Shown piece after piece: positions 31,678 through 40,710 of a stretch of DNA of 64,000 nucleotides. This DNA comes from CAWATZ01 sp963784995 (GTDB lineage: Bacteria > Planctomycetota > Planctomycetia > Gemmatales > Gemmataceae), in contig CAWATZ010000004.1 in assembly GCA_963784995.1 (NCBI GenBank), forward strand, positions 682,001-746,000. The letters run 5' to 3'. Below the pieces are notes generated by a model, which searched no databases, had not been told where the DNA came from, and worked only from the letters and a program-made list of their open reading frames with translations. A program made the position numbers and the translations under genes. The stretch's first letter is position 1. Each line of letters starts with the position of its first letter.

Positions 31678-31977
31678 TTACTTTGTCACCTTGGCCAGAA
31701 TGTCGTTCTCGCGCATGATCTTGAGGTCCTTGCCGCTGACCTCGACGTCGTTGCCGGCGTATTTGCCGTAGATGACCTCGTCGCCGACGACCACAGCGAG
31801 GGTGATGCGCTCGCCGTTGTCCTTGAGTTTGCCGGGGCCGACGGCCACGACCTTGCCCTTCTGCGGCTTCTGCTTGGCGGTGTCCGGCAGCAGGATGCCG
31901 CCAGGCGTCTTCTCCTCGGCCTCCAGAGGCTCCACCACCACCCGATCATCGAGAGGACGAATCTTCAGCTCTGCCAT
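31678..31977 (-). CDS. groES: 10-kDa co-chaperonin GroES
   Basis: A 99-residue GroES: KIRPLDDRVVVEPLEAEEKTPGGILLPDTAKQKPQKGKVVAVGPG, with the mobile loop (EEKTPGGILLPDTAK), then DEVIYGKYAGNDVEVSGKDLKIMRENDILAKV. It caps GroEL rings. ATG 31977 follows AAGGA at good spacing, and an in-frame GTG at 31983 is possible but too close to the ribosome site. It sits between the two groEL genes, separated from each by a hairpin. Confidence 0.95.
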   Translation of the reverse strand: MAELKIRPLDDRVVVEPLEAEEKTPGGILLPDTAKQKPQKGKVVAVGPGKLKDNGERITLAVVVGDEVIYGKYAGNDVEVSGKDLKIMRENDILAKVTK

Positions 31978-32009
31978 GTTCACATTCCTTCAGCTTCTTT
32001 GAGGTCACC

Positions 32010-32082
32010 CTCGTAGCCGCAGGCTTTAGCCTGCGTTGTGACGTTTGCATCTGCAAACGCAGGCTAAAGCCTGCGGCTACGA
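32010..32082. repeat. Long intergenic hairpin, family E
   Basis: Arms CTCGTAGCCGCAGGCTTTAG... and complement. The outer CGTAGCC-CAGGC theme recurs at 34120-34173. It lies between groEL2 and groES. Confidence 0.85.
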
Positions 32083-32104
32083 GAAATACAGGAGAAAAGC
32101 CCGT

Positions 32105-33802
32105 TTACATCATGCCCATGCCACCCATACCTCCCATGCCACCCATACCGCCCATGCCACCCATGCCTCCCATGCCGTGGTCATGGTGGTGGTCGTCGTC
32201 CTTCTTGCCCTTCTCGGGGATGTCGGCGACGCAGGATTCGGTGGTCAGCAGCAGGCAAGCGACGCTGGCCGCGTTCTGCAAGGCGCTGCGAGTGACCTTG
32301 ACCGGGTCGACGATGCCGGCCTCGCGGAGGTCGCAGTACTTGCCGTTCTCGGCGTCGTAGCCGAAGTTCTTTTCCTTCTTGCGGCGGATGTGGTGAACGA
32401 CGACGGAGCCATCCAGGCCCGCGTTCTCGGCGATGGCCCGGCAGGGCATCTCCAGCACCGTGCGAACGACCTGAACTCCGGCGTTCTCGTCGTCGCCTTC
32501 GCCCTTGAAGCCGTCCAGGGCCCGGTCGGCATTGAGCAGAGCAACGCCGCCGCCAGCCACGATGCCCTCGGCGATGGCAGCGCGGGTGGCGTGCAGGGCG
32601 TCCTCGTAGAGGGCCTTGCGTTCCTTCATCTCGGTCTCGGTGGCAGCGCCGACCTTGACCTGGGCGACGCCGCCGGCCAGCTTGGCCAGCCGCTCTTGCA
32701 GCTTCTCGCGATCGTACTCGCTGTCGGTGGTGCCGATCTCCCGGCGGATCATCTCGACCCGGCCCTCGATCTTTTTCTTGTCGCCGGCCCCCTCGGTGAT
32801 GGTGGTGTTCTCGGCGTCCACCCGGATCTTCTTGGCCCGGCCCATGTCCTTGAACTGGACGTTCTCCAGCTGAATGCCCAGGTCCTTGAAGATGGGGGTG
32901 CCGCCGGTGAGGGTGGCGATGTCCTCGAGCATGGCCTTGCGGCGATCGCCGTAGCCGGGGGCCTTGACGGCGCAGACCTGGAGGATGCCCTTGAGCTTGT
33001 TCAGCACCAGGGTGGCCAGGGCGTCGCCCTCGATGTCCTCGGCGATGATCAGCAGCGGCTCTTTCTTCCGCGAGATCATTTCCAGCAGCGGCACCAGGTT
33101 CTTGGCGGAGCTGATCTTGTCCTCGTAGATGAGGATGTGAGGGTTCTCCAGCTCGACGATCACCTGGTCTTGGTTGGTGACGAAGTGCGGCGACAGGTAG
33201 CCGCGATCGAACTGCATGCCCTGGACGACGACCACCTCGGTCTCGGCCGTCTTGCCTTCCTCGATGGTGATGACGCCGTTGGTCGAGCCGACCTTCTCCA
33301 TGGCCTCGGCCAGTTTCTTGCCGATCTCGGGGTTGTTGTTGGAGGCGATGGTGGCGACCTCGGTGAGGCGCTTGTGGTCGTTGGGGTCGATCTTCTCGGC
33401 GAGAGTGTGCAGCTCCTTGACGATGCGCTCGACCGACTTCTGGATGCCGCGGACCAGGGCCATCGGGTCATGCCCGGCCGCGATCATCTTGAGGCCCTCG
33501 CGGTAGATGGCCTCGGCGAGGACGGTGGCGGTGGTGGTGCCGTCGCCGGCCACGTCGCTGGTCTTGCTGGCCGCTTCCTTGACCAGCTGGGCGCCCATGT
33601 TCTCGCAGGGATCTTGCAGCTCGATCTCCTCGGCGACGGTGACGCCGTCCTTGGTGACGTTGGGGCTGCCCCAGCCCTTGTCGAGGACGGCATTGCGGCC
33701 GCGCGGCCCCAGGGTGCAGACCACGGCGCGGGCCAGCTTGTTGACCCCGGCCAGCAGCTTCTGGCGTGCCTCGTCGCTATACGTCAGTTGCTTTGCTCCC
33801 AT
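32105..33802 (-). CDS. groEL: 60-kDa chaperonin GroEL, copy 2, with histidine-rich GGM tail
   Basis: A 565-residue chaperonin: MGAKQLTYSDEARQKLLAGVNKLARAVVCTLGPRGRNAVLDKGWGSPNVTKDG, DVAGDGTTTATVLAEAIY, and ATRAAIAEGIVAGGGVALLNADRAL. It differs from copy 1 in many positions, for example VVCTLGPRGRN. The C-terminus has acidic-histidine KKDDDHHHDHG followed by six or seven GGM units, an extended form of the usual flexible tail that lines the folding chamber. The histidine insert might bind metal, but this is inference. It is the first gene of the minus-strand chaperone cluster. Planctomycetes often have several GroELs with separate roles. Confidence 0.95.
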   Translation of the reverse strand: MGAKQLTYSDEARQKLLAGVNKLARAVVCTLGPRGRNAVLDKGWGSPNVTKDGVTVAEEIELQDPCENMGAQLVKEAASKTSDVAGDGTTTATVLAEAIYREGLKMIAAGHDPMALVRGIQKSVERIVKELHTLAEKIDPNDHKRLTEVATIASNNNPEIGKKLAEAMEKVGSTNGVITIEEGKTAETEVVVVQGMQFDRGYLSPHFVTNQDQVIVELENPHILIYEDKISSAKNLVPLLEMISRKKEPLLIIAEDIEGDALATLVLNKLKGILQVCAVKAPGYGDRRKAMLEDIATLTGGTPIFKDLGIQLENVQFKDMGRAKKIRVDAENTTITEGAGDKKKIEGRVEMIRREIGTTDSEYDREKLQERLAKLAGGVAQVKVGAATETEMKERKALYEDALHATRAAIAEGIVAGGGVALLNADRALDGFKGEGDDENAGVQVVRTVLEMPCRAIAENAGLDGSVVVHHIRRKKEKNFGYDAENGKYCDLREAGIVDPVKVTRSALQNAASVACLLLTTESCVADIPEKGKKDDDHHHDHGMGGMGGMGGMGGMGGMGGMGMM

Positions 33803-34202
33803 CCAGGTTCTCCTTCGTGTAGGTCGGTTTCGTTTCGTTTCAATCCGCCCCTGGTTTGCCTGCAGGGGAATGCCGCGACAGGGTATCGTCGCTCGATTGC
33901 CATGAGGTTTGAAGTGGACAAAGCAAGTTTTGTGCCGACGCCGTGCCGCGATGTAAACACTGGTGAGAATCCAATTTGCGGCAATGAGTTCCAGGGAGAG
34001 GTGGAGGGCCGCTCTGCCAATGTGGCAGAAAGCGGTAAAGGCACAACCAATTTTGTCAGCCGGTCGTGGGGTGTTGACGCCAACCTCCGTTCCGCCTATC
34101 GTGGCAGAAACCCGTCTCGCGTAGCCACAGGCGGCTCGCCTGTGAGCTCACAGGCGAGCCGCCTGTGGCTACGGGCCGAGGGCGAATCCAGAGGAGGCCG
34201 TG
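33803..34202. other. Promoter-bearing divergent region upstream of groEL2, with hairpin at 34120-34173
   Basis: About 400 bases separate divergent genes. A perfect hairpin with arms CGTAGCCACAGGCGGCTCGC and complement (family E) lies at 34120-34173. I looked for a CIRCE element (TTAGCACTC-N9-GAGTGCTAA) and did not find one, so HrcA control of groEL2 is not supported. The stretch around 33803-34000 has lower GC than its surroundings and probably holds the heat-shock promoter. AGGAGG before 34200 serves the next gene. Confidence 0.55.
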
Positions 34203-34592
34203 ATGGAGCGGGACGTGACGAATACGACTTTGAGCGTGGTGTGGACTCTGATCCCGATCCTGCTGTGGATCGTCTTCTGGTTCTTATGCGTCAACTGGAA
34301 GAAAGCCTGGCCGATACTAGCCCAGGGCGGCTGGTTTCCCGTGGTCCTGCTGATTTTCATGGCCACGTTGGTCTGGTCGCTGCTGATTCCCGAGAGCTTC
34401 CTGAACGTCCGCAACTTCTGGTGGCAGTTGACGGCCGTGTGCATCTGGACGGCCGTGGCCCTGATCTGCGGCTGGCTACAGGTGGTCGCGGGCTACTCGC
34501 CGCCGGAGATTGCCGTCGAGCCGCCGCCTGCCGCTCATGGACACGGGCACGGGCATGATCACCACGGCAACCACCACGCCGGCCACCATTGA
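34203..34592 (+). CDS. Small membrane protein with histidine-rich C-terminal tail
   Basis: A 129-residue protein with three hydrophobic segments: LSVVWTLIPILLWIVFWFLCV, WFPVVLLIFMATLVWSLLI and QLTAVCIWTAVALICGWLQVV. The tail is HGHGHGHDHHGNHHAGHH, a probable metal-binding stretch, after a proline-rich linker. The start is ambiguous between GTG 34200 and ATG 34203, both behind AGGAGG. I do not recognise a named family. The tail suggests a role in metal handling, which is inference only. The following amidohydrolase gene starts 115 bases later. Confidence 0.75.
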   Translation: MERDVTNTTLSVVWTLIPILLWIVFWFLCVNWKKAWPILAQGGWFPVVLLIFMATLVWSLLIPESFLNVRNFWWQLTAVCIWTAVALICGWLQVVAGYSPPEIAVEPPPAAHGHGHGHDHHGNHHAGHH

Positions 34593-34707
34593 GCCGGGGA
34601 ATGAAACCAGGTCCAGGCGTGCCGGGTAACGTCTGCTGTCCGGCTCGGTCGCGTGGGGAGCCAGTCGGCTCCCCCTTTTCATTGTCTCCCAACCAGGAGT
34701 CTCTCTC

Positions 34708-36210
34708 ATGTGGGTTCGTCAATGTGACCTGGACGCCCAGGCGGAAGCGGTTCCGCCCATTCCGACGCGCATCGCCTCCAACGAGGAGTTCATCCCGCCG
34801 CCGCAGACGCCGGAGCAGAAGGAGTACGAGGCCCGGGTGCAGGCCCTGGCGGAGCGCGAGGCGCGGCGGCGCGGCATCGACCGCCGGGCCTTCTTCCGCA
34901 CCGGCAGCGGCATGGCCGCCGCCCTGCTGGCCCTCAACGAGGTCTTCGGACCCTGCTACCAGGTCTCGGCCGAGGAGGTCAAGGAGCCGGGCGCCTTCGA
35001 GGAGAAATGGCCCAAGGACCAGTTCATCTTCGACATCCAGACGCACCACGTTGACGTCAGCCGGAAGTGGTACGACGACACGCCGCAGGGCAGGACGACG
35101 CTGGCGTTCTTCCGCCTCCTGCGGCCCCAGGCCCTTGCCGGCCCCGCCGAGAAAAGCCTGGAGCTGCTGAACCGGGCTCATTACGTCAAGGAGATCTTCG
35201 GCGACAGCGACACGACGATGGCGGTGATCAGCGGCGTGCCGAGCCGGGACTGGGACAAGAACCCGCTGCCGCCCGACCAGATGGTGGCCACGCGCAAGTA
35301 CGTCAACGACCTGGCCGGCTCGCGCCGGGTGCTGTCGCACGGTCTGCTGCGGCCCAACCTCGGCGCCAAGGAGCTGGAGGAGATGGAACGGCAGGTCAAG
35401 ACGCTGAAGATCGATGCCTGGAAGATGTACACGGGAGCCGAGCTGGGCGAGAAGGCCTGGTTCATGGACGACGAGAAGGTGGCCTATCCGTTCTGGGAGA
35501 AGACGAAGAAGCTGGGCATCCGCAACCTGTGTGTCCACAAGGGGTTGCCGCTGGGGTTCTTCAATGAGAAGGCGTGCCGGCCGCTCGACCTGGAAAAGGC
35601 GGCGAAGGATTGGCCGGACCTGAACTTCATCGTCTACCACTCGGGCTACCGTGGGTCCGGCCCGCTTGCCAGAGGCATCGGCGACAAGGTCGTCGATCCC
35701 AAGAGCGACGATCCGCAGGAGATTTTCTGGATCAGCGACATCCTGCGCATCCTGAAGAAGAACCCCGGGATCAAGAACATTTACTTCGAGCTGGGCAGCA
35801 CCTTCGGCCAGCTGTCGATGAGCAAGCTGCCGACGTGCTTGCACATGCTGGGCCAGATGATCCAGGTCGCCGGGGCCGATCACGTCCTGTGGGGCACCGA
35901 CTCCATCTGGGGCGGCAGTCCGCAAGGTCAGATCGTCCGCATGCGCAAGCTGACCATGCCGGAGGAGCTAATCAAGAAGTACAAGTATCCCGAGCTGACC
36001 GACGAGATCAAGAACCAGATCCTGGGCCTGAACGCGGCGAAGGTGTTCGGGGTGGACGTGAAGGCGCAGCGCAAGGCGATCAAGGCGGACAAATTATCGC
36101 AGTTGCGGGAGGAGTACCGCAAGGACCCGAGCCCGGCCAATACGCAGTACGGCTGGGTGTGGGTGGAGGACGGCCGGGAGCCGACCGTGCCGGTGGGGCC
36201 GGAGGCGTAG
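34708..36210 (+). CDS. Exported amidohydrolase-family protein (amidohydrolase_2 type)
   Basis: A 500-residue TIM-barrel hydrolase. An N-terminal helical stretch with PPPQTPEQKEYEARVQALAEREARRRGIDRRAFFRTGSGMAAALLALNEVFG contains RRAFF followed by a hydrophobic stretch, a Tat-like export signal set unusually far in (about residues 55-80). The catalytic domain starts FIFDIQTHHVDV (metal histidines) and includes HGLLRPNLG, IDAWKMYTG, LCVHKGLPLGFF, FIVYHSGY and HVLWGTDSIWGGSPQ (metal aspartate). The family decarboxylates or hydrolyses small carboxylic or lactone substrates; this one is unassigned. The last 40 residues are a charged extension ending EPTVPVGPEA. MWVRQCDLDAQA opens the frame at ATG 34708. 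Confidence 0.82.
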   Translation: MWVRQCDLDAQAEAVPPIPTRIASNEEFIPPPQTPEQKEYEARVQALAEREARRRGIDRRAFFRTGSGMAAALLALNEVFGPCYQVSAEEVKEPGAFEEKWPKDQFIFDIQTHHVDVSRKWYDDTPQGRTTLAFFRLLRPQALAGPAEKSLELLNRAHYVKEIFGDSDTTMAVISGVPSRDWDKNPLPPDQMVATRKYVNDLAGSRRVLSHGLLRPNLGAKELEEMERQVKTLKIDAWKMYTGAELGEKAWFMDDEKVAYPFWEKTKKLGIRNLCVHKGLPLGFFNEKACRPLDLEKAAKDWPDLNFIVYHSGYRGSGPLARGIGDKVVDPKSDDPQEIFWISDILRILKKNPGIKNIYFELGSTFGQLSMSKLPTCLHMLGQMIQVAGADHVLWGTDSIWGGSPQGQIVRMRKLTMPEELIKKYKYPELTDEIKNQILGLNAAKVFGVDVKAQRKAIKADKLSQLREEYRKDPSPANTQYGWVWVEDGREPTVPVGPEA

Positions 36211-36598
36211 TTGGGCTGTTGGACCCTCAAGGGTTCTGCCACCAGCGCATGGGGATGGGATACTGACGCAGCTCGCGGCGGGCGAGCCGGCGTTTGGCCA
36301 CGGCGCAGACCTCGGCTCCATAGTGCCGCCGGGCCTCGTCGGGTTTCGGCTTTTGCCGTCGCTTCCGACTCTCTACCTTCACGCGCCGCAGCAGCCCGGT
36401 GCGCGGAAAGCCTACCCCACACCCCACGTACGATCCAGCGTTCCTTGACCCCCACGAGTCCGAGAGCCCGAGAAGGTCCATTGCGAGGCCCGGGCCTATT
36501 TCCTATGATGGGTGAATTGATTGGTGGGCCATTCCGCAGCCACGAGAACGGGCTTGCCTTCGCCAGGCCCAGCCTGTTTGCGAAGAAAGGAACAAACC
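36211..36598. other. Intergenic region with a possible short minus-strand frame
   Basis: A minus-strand frame from 36481 to 36227 (84 residues) contains the very basic VKVESRKRRQKPKPDEARRHYGAEVCAVAKRRLARRELRQYP. I cannot tie it to a family and it has no ribosome site that I trust. No hairpin or RNA gene is seen. Confidence 0.35.
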
Positions 36599-36784
36599 AT
36601 GTCCCAGGCAGAACTATCCGAGGAACGTCGCAAGGAGATCTTCCTGGCCTTGGTGGAGGCCCAGGATGGTGAGATGGCGGTCGCTCAATCCCGGAAAGCC
36701 ATCGCCAGCCGGTTCAGCCTGAACGAGGCACAGCTCCAGCAGATTGAGCGGGAAGGACTCAACAAGCAGTGGCCCCCGCTCTGA
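36599..36784 (+). CDS. Small conserved protein of unknown function (61 aa), first gene of a coupled operon
   Basis: MSQAELSEERRKEIFLALVEAQDGEMAVAQSRKAIASRFSLNEAQLQQIEREGLNKQWPPL. Short proteins with this SExRRKEIFLALVEAQD ... IEREGLxxQWPPL layout look familiar from planctomycete genomes. The second half resembles a helix-turn-helix (SRKAIASRFSLNEAQLQQIEREGL), so a DNA-binding role is possible. The stop overlaps the start of the next gene (TGATG). The start follows GAAAGGAAC. Confidence 0.75.
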   Translation: MSQAELSEERRKEIFLALVEAQDGEMAVAQSRKAIASRFSLNEAQLQQIEREGLNKQWPPL

Positions 36785-37173
36785 TGTGCCTGGTCAACCG
36801 CACCCGTCTGCCAACCCTCACCCCTGGGGAGGTTCCGATGACCTTGTGGGAGCAAACAGGCCGGCCAACGGTTGCCAGCCATGGAGCGAGTGCCGGTTGC
36901 ATTCTGTGTGGCTGCGGCGGCAACAATCAGGGTCTTCGGCTCAGGATCCTGCAAGACCAGAAGAAGGGCAGCGGTGGACCCCTCACGGGCGACTTCGTCA
37001 TTCTCGACGTGGGTGACAACAAGCACTCCGGCGCCCTGGAGGAGCTGCTGCACCAGGTGACCAACGCCCAGGAAGTGCTCCGCCTGATCCGCAGCCAGTA
37101 CAGCTCCTGTGTGAGCGTCGCCAACGGCAACATCCTCGCTCTGGAGCAAGCCGGAGAGAAGGAAAGGCCATGA
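36784..37173 (+). CDS. Hypothetical protein (129 aa), second gene of the coupled operon
   Basis: The ATG at 36784 overlaps the previous stop by one base. The product has a cysteine cluster (GCILCGCGGNNQGLRLRILQDQ) and a C-terminal helix (GALEELLHQVTNAQEVLRLIRSQYSSCVSVANGNILALEQAG). No family is recognised. An internal ATG at 36838 is a possible alternative start. The stop overlaps the next ATG by four bases (ATGA), so this gene is translated with its neighbours. Confidence 0.6.
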   Translation: MCLVNRTRLPTLTPGEVPMTLWEQTGRPTVASHGASAGCILCGCGGNNQGLRLRILQDQKKGSGGPLTGDFVILDVGDNKHSGALEELLHQVTNAQEVLRLIRSQYSSCVSVANGNILALEQAGEKERP

Positions 37174-37733
37174 GCGATCCAACTCCTGGTTTGCCGGACG
37201 GGGAGGCAGGAGAACAGAGCCAGACGCAAGAAGCAGGAAGGACCCTTTCCAGACGGATTCTGGTTGTCGGGCACAGCGGGGCCGGGAAGGACACGGCCTG
37301 CGCGTACCTGGCCCGCATCACGCTCCTGCGGTTCGCCGGCACCACCAGCGATTACCTGGCCCGCCACGTCGCAGCTCGACTGGGGATCTCGCTGGAACAG
37401 GCCTACCGCAGCAGGCACGCCAACCGGAATGTCTGGCATCGGGTGGGGAACTGCATTCGCAAGCACGATCCCGGCCTGCTGGTCCGCCAGTCTTTGGAAC
37501 ACGCCGACATCACGGGTGGCGTCCGAGGCCTTGAGGAGATCCAGGCGTGCAGAAGGGAGCATCTCGTGGACCTGATTGTCTGGATCGACAACCCCCGCGT
37601 CCGGGCAGGCCCGACGGTCACGTTTGGCCAGCGGCACTGCGACGTCGTCGTGGCGAACCATACCGGGATGGAAGAGTTCCAGCAGCGTCTGCTGCGACTG
37701 GCATGCCTTGCCGGGATGCCCTTGAGAGGATGA
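37170..37733 (+). CDS. P-loop nucleotide kinase-like protein, third gene of the coupled operon
   Basis: A 187-residue protein with a clear Walker A, RILVVGHSGAGKDTACAYLARI (about residues 29-50). The GxxGxGKDT form is typical of deoxynucleoside monophosphate kinases and dephospho-CoA-kinase-like enzymes. YRSRHANRNVWHRVGNCIRKHDPGLLVRQSLEHADITGGVRGLEEIQACRREHLVDLIVWIDNPRVRAGPTVTFGQRHCDVVVANHTGMEEFQQRLLRL fits the lid and Walker B region of phage-type dNMP kinases. It probably phosphorylates a nucleotide or modified nucleotide. Tight coupling to two small unknown genes suggests phage or mobile ancestry. Confidence 0.72.
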   Translation: MSDPTPGLPDGEAGEQSQTQEAGRTLSRRILVVGHSGAGKDTACAYLARITLLRFAGTTSDYLARHVAARLGISLEQAYRSRHANRNVWHRVGNCIRKHDPGLLVRQSLEHADITGGVRGLEEIQACRREHLVDLIVWIDNPRVRAGPTVTFGQRHCDVVVANHTGMEEFQQRLLRLACLAGMPLRG

Positions 37734-37926
37734 GGGAAACCTCTTGGCCTTCTCTCCGGGTGGGCGGTATGATGAGCCCTGGTTGGGCATCGCAGATCGG
37801 GTCGTGGCCATTCTTCCGCTCCCGTTTTCCCTTGTCCCACACCGCCGGGTTGCAGGGTTGGGGTGAGGCTGTCCCGCGGTGTCGCGGGTGGCATCGAGCA
37901 GTTACCTTTTTCTCGGGAGGCCCTCC

Positions 37927-38286
37927 ATGGGCAGAAAGTTGTACGTAGGCAACTTGACCTACGGCGTTGACAGCAGTGCCTTGCAGCAAATGTTCGAGCC
38001 GTTCGGGACGGTGGAGTCGGCCCAGGTCATCATGGACCGGGACACGGGCCGCTCCAAAGGGTTCGGGTTCGTCGAGATGGGCAGCGACCAGGAGGCCCAG
38101 GCGGCCATCGCCGGCCTGAGCGGCAAGGAAGTGGACGGTCGTCAGTTGACGGTGAACGAGGCCAAACCTCGCGAAGACCGGGGCGGCGGCGGGCGAGGAG
38201 GCTCCGGTGGCGGCGGTGGACGAGGCGGCTACGGTGGGGGTGGTGGACGAGGGGGTTACGGCGGCGGTGGTGGCAAGCGATACTAA
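37927..38286 (+). CDS. RRM RNA-binding protein with glycine-rich tail
   Basis: A 119-residue protein with one RNA recognition motif: RNP2 KLYVGNLTY (residues 4-12), RNP1 KGFGFVEM (about 44-51), and AIAGLSGKEVDGRQLTVNEAKPRE. The tail is RGG-type, with GGGGRGGSGGGGGRGGYGG units. Such proteins bind single-stranded RNA, are often cold-inducible in bacteria, and act in the cytoplasm. ATG 37927 follows GGGAGG; an upstream ATG would add unrelated residues. Confidence 0.92.
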   Translation: MGRKLYVGNLTYGVDSSALQQMFEPFGTVESAQVIMDRDTGRSKGFGFVEMGSDQEAQAAIAGLSGKEVDGRQLTVNEAKPREDRGGGGRGGSGGGGGRGGYGGGGGRGGYGGGGGKRY

Positions 38287-38824
38287 CCGGGTGTCCGCCT
38301 CGGCGTCCCTGTCTGGCCCTGGGCTGGAAGCCTGGGGCCTTTTCTTTTGGAACTGGATGGGTGTTGCACGGGCCTGACAAGAAGGTCTTCTGCCCTCTGC
38401 GGCTGCCGAAGGAGGGCAAGGTCGTGGAGGCACCTGCGGAAGGCCGGCTCGCGGTTGTGACCGGCTGCGGCGAGGGGAGCGTGACCTCACTTGTCTGCCG
38501 ACGTCGAATGAAAAAGGGGACGCATCTCAAATCATACGAATTGACCAATTCGTATGATTTGAGATGCGTCCCCTTTTTTCACCGTCCGGGTGACCGTCTC
38601 ATCGGACGAGGCCGTTGTTGAGTACGATGCGCGCCTACCTGGCGCAATCCGAAACGCCACAACGAAAGAACGGCCAGATCGGGCACTCGATCAAGGTCCG
38701 CCCCTGAGCAAGGCCTGGTAGTCCGAACCGCGATGCAGCACGGCCAGGGCGCCAGCGAACGGCTCGACGTAGTGCAGGCGATGAGCGGGTTCGCGGGGTG
38801 AACATTAGCCGCCAGCGGCGGCGC
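38287..38824. other. Intergenic region with long hairpin at 38511-38579
   Basis: The hairpin has perfect arms of about 32 bases (AAAAAGGGGACGCATCTCAA... and complement) and ends in a T run on both strands, so it fits a bidirectional intrinsic terminator. Its inner CAATCATACGAAT-like theme recurs at 49071-49105, and its ATGCGTCCCC end recurs at 11784. No protein-coding stretch is supported in the rest. Confidence 0.7.
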
Positions 38825-40710
38825 TTACTTTTTCTGTTCCACCACCTCCACGCGGAAGGTGTGGAACACCTCCTGCCCGGTGCTATCGCTGATCGTCAGA
38901 ATCACGTCGGCCGGCGTGCCGTCGTGGTTGGCCGGCACCGCCCAGCGCACCGTGCCGTCGGCATCGACCTTCATCCCCGCGGGGCCGGCGTCCATGCGGT
39001 ATTTCAGCCCGCCCTTGCGGGCTTTGACCCGTATCGGATAGGTGTATTCCTGGCCGCGCACCGCGCAGCCGGGCGGCGTGGAGGTAACGAACAGATAATC
39101 GATGCCCGACTTCGCGAGCGCCGCATCAAGGTCCAGGCGGTGCAGCACAAGCCGGTCGGCCGTGCGTGGGATGCTGACCAGCAGGTGCGCGTCGGGAATG
39201 AAATGAAAGCGCTGGTCGAGCGTCAGCACCACTTGATTCGGTGCGGCGTCACCCATCGGTGTGTCCAGCTCGGGCAGCGTCAGGAGCGGTCGCTGGTCGC
39301 CGACGAGGCGCAGTTCGATGCGGCCAACGTTAGGGTCGCCCGCCCCGGCGGGAATGGCGAGATAGAACGGCCCTTGCAGGGCCGGCACGTTGAAGGTGCG
39401 ACTGTCGCCGGCTTCGACCGGCTTGAGGTCGGCATGGGCGAGGCAGAAGCCGAACAGGTACTTGCCCGTGGGGCCGGGGATGACCATCCGGTCGCTGCCA
39501 CGCAACACCGCACTGCCGGGGGCCACCGTCAGCACGTAGGCGTGTTCGCTGCCCGATATAACGCCGAAGGTGCGGCCGTCGCTGGAACCGCGCATCAGGG
39601 CATTGGCACCCCGATGGACATGGCCGACCGGGCGCACCTCCAGGTCAATCAGCTGCAGGCTGCGAATGTCGCAGAGGAAATCGTCGCCGGTGATCGGCTC
39701 GCGGACGGTTTGCAGCAGGAGCGGCCCATCCGAGCCGTAACCCATGCCGATGCCCGACACGGGGTCGCTGATCGGCAAGGTCGCTGTCTGCTCGCGCTCG
39801 CCGGTCAGCAGGTCCCAGCGCTGGACCACTTTGGTGTCTGGATAGACGAGGACGAGCTTGCTCATGCCGGCGGCCACCAGCACATTGTCGGCGGCCACGG
39901 GCAGGAATCGGACCACCTTGCCTTCGTTGACGTCGAACACCGCGAGCTGCCGAACCTTGGCCAGGCGGAGAATCAAGAACCGGCCGCCCCCGCCGAGTAC
40001 CACCTGCTGAATGGGTTCGGGCAGGGTTCGCGTTACCGTGTCCCCAGGTAAGGGCGGGGGTTGGAGCGGCAACGGCTGGGGCGGCGGCGCCAGGGTTCCG
40101 CGCTTCACAACCGCAACGGGCGCCTGCGCGCCGGATCGGGCTGTGGCGCCAACCCGGCGGGCGCCGGCCCGTGCCCCGCCACCGGAAGCGCCCGTTTCCA
40201 CGCCGTGTACGTCCACCAGGCAGCGACGCCCACGCACCCCACGGCGCCGAGTCCGACGCCAAGGACCAGCGTGAGCACGACGGCAAGCGGCAGCGGGCGC
40301 GCCGATCGCGGCCGGGCGCCTGAATCGCGGGCGCCGCGGGTGGTGGGTTTGCCGGGCTCGGCGGTCGGCGTGGCTTCGTCCGGCGGCAGCGGGCGCCCGC
40401 GGCTGTCGAGGCGCAGGTTCAGCGCTCCCTGGTAGGCATTGCCAAACCAGGCCAGGTACAGCCGTTGTTTCCACGGCAACGAGTAATACAGGCGATTGCG
40501 GTATTTCTCAATGTTTTCCCCGGTATCGGCCCAGACGACTTTCTTCAGCGGCACGTGCCTCTTGCAACGGGCACAGTAGGTGCCGCCGCCAAGCGGCCGA
40601 AAGGGACATTCGAGCAGGACGTAATCGTCGCCCGACACCACGGTGATACCGTCGCACACCACGTGCCGGTACGCCCGCGAGAGATGGTCGCATGGACCTG
40701 GTGTCGCCAT
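38825..40710 (-). pseudogene. Zinc-ribbon membrane protein with periplasmic propeller-like domain, frameshifted in the linker
   Basis: ATG 40710, behind GGAGG, starts MATPGPCDHLSRAYRHVVCDGITVVSGDDYVLLECPFRPLGGGTYCARCKRHVPLKKVVWADTGENIEKYRNRLYYSLPWKQRLYLAWFGNAYQGALNLRLDSRG. It has paired cysteines (CARC) and one membrane helix (AVVLTLVLGVGLGAVGCVGVAAWW). A frame change at about 40110-40200, in GC-rich linker DNA, leads to the second part. This has VVLGGGGRFLILRLAKVRQLAVFDVNEGKVVRFLP ... KLVLVYPDTKVVQRWDLLTGEREQ repeats of WD/propeller type, and a C-terminal Ig-like domain ending GQEVFHTFRVEVVEQKK. The second part has no convincing start of its own, which favours one gene. Function unknown; the exterior domain may sense or bind a ligand. 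Confidence 0.65.

Noticed and set aside
33803..34199. CIRCE/HrcA operator upstream of groEL2
   Set aside because: No TTAGCACTC-N9-GAGTGCTAA or close variant was found.
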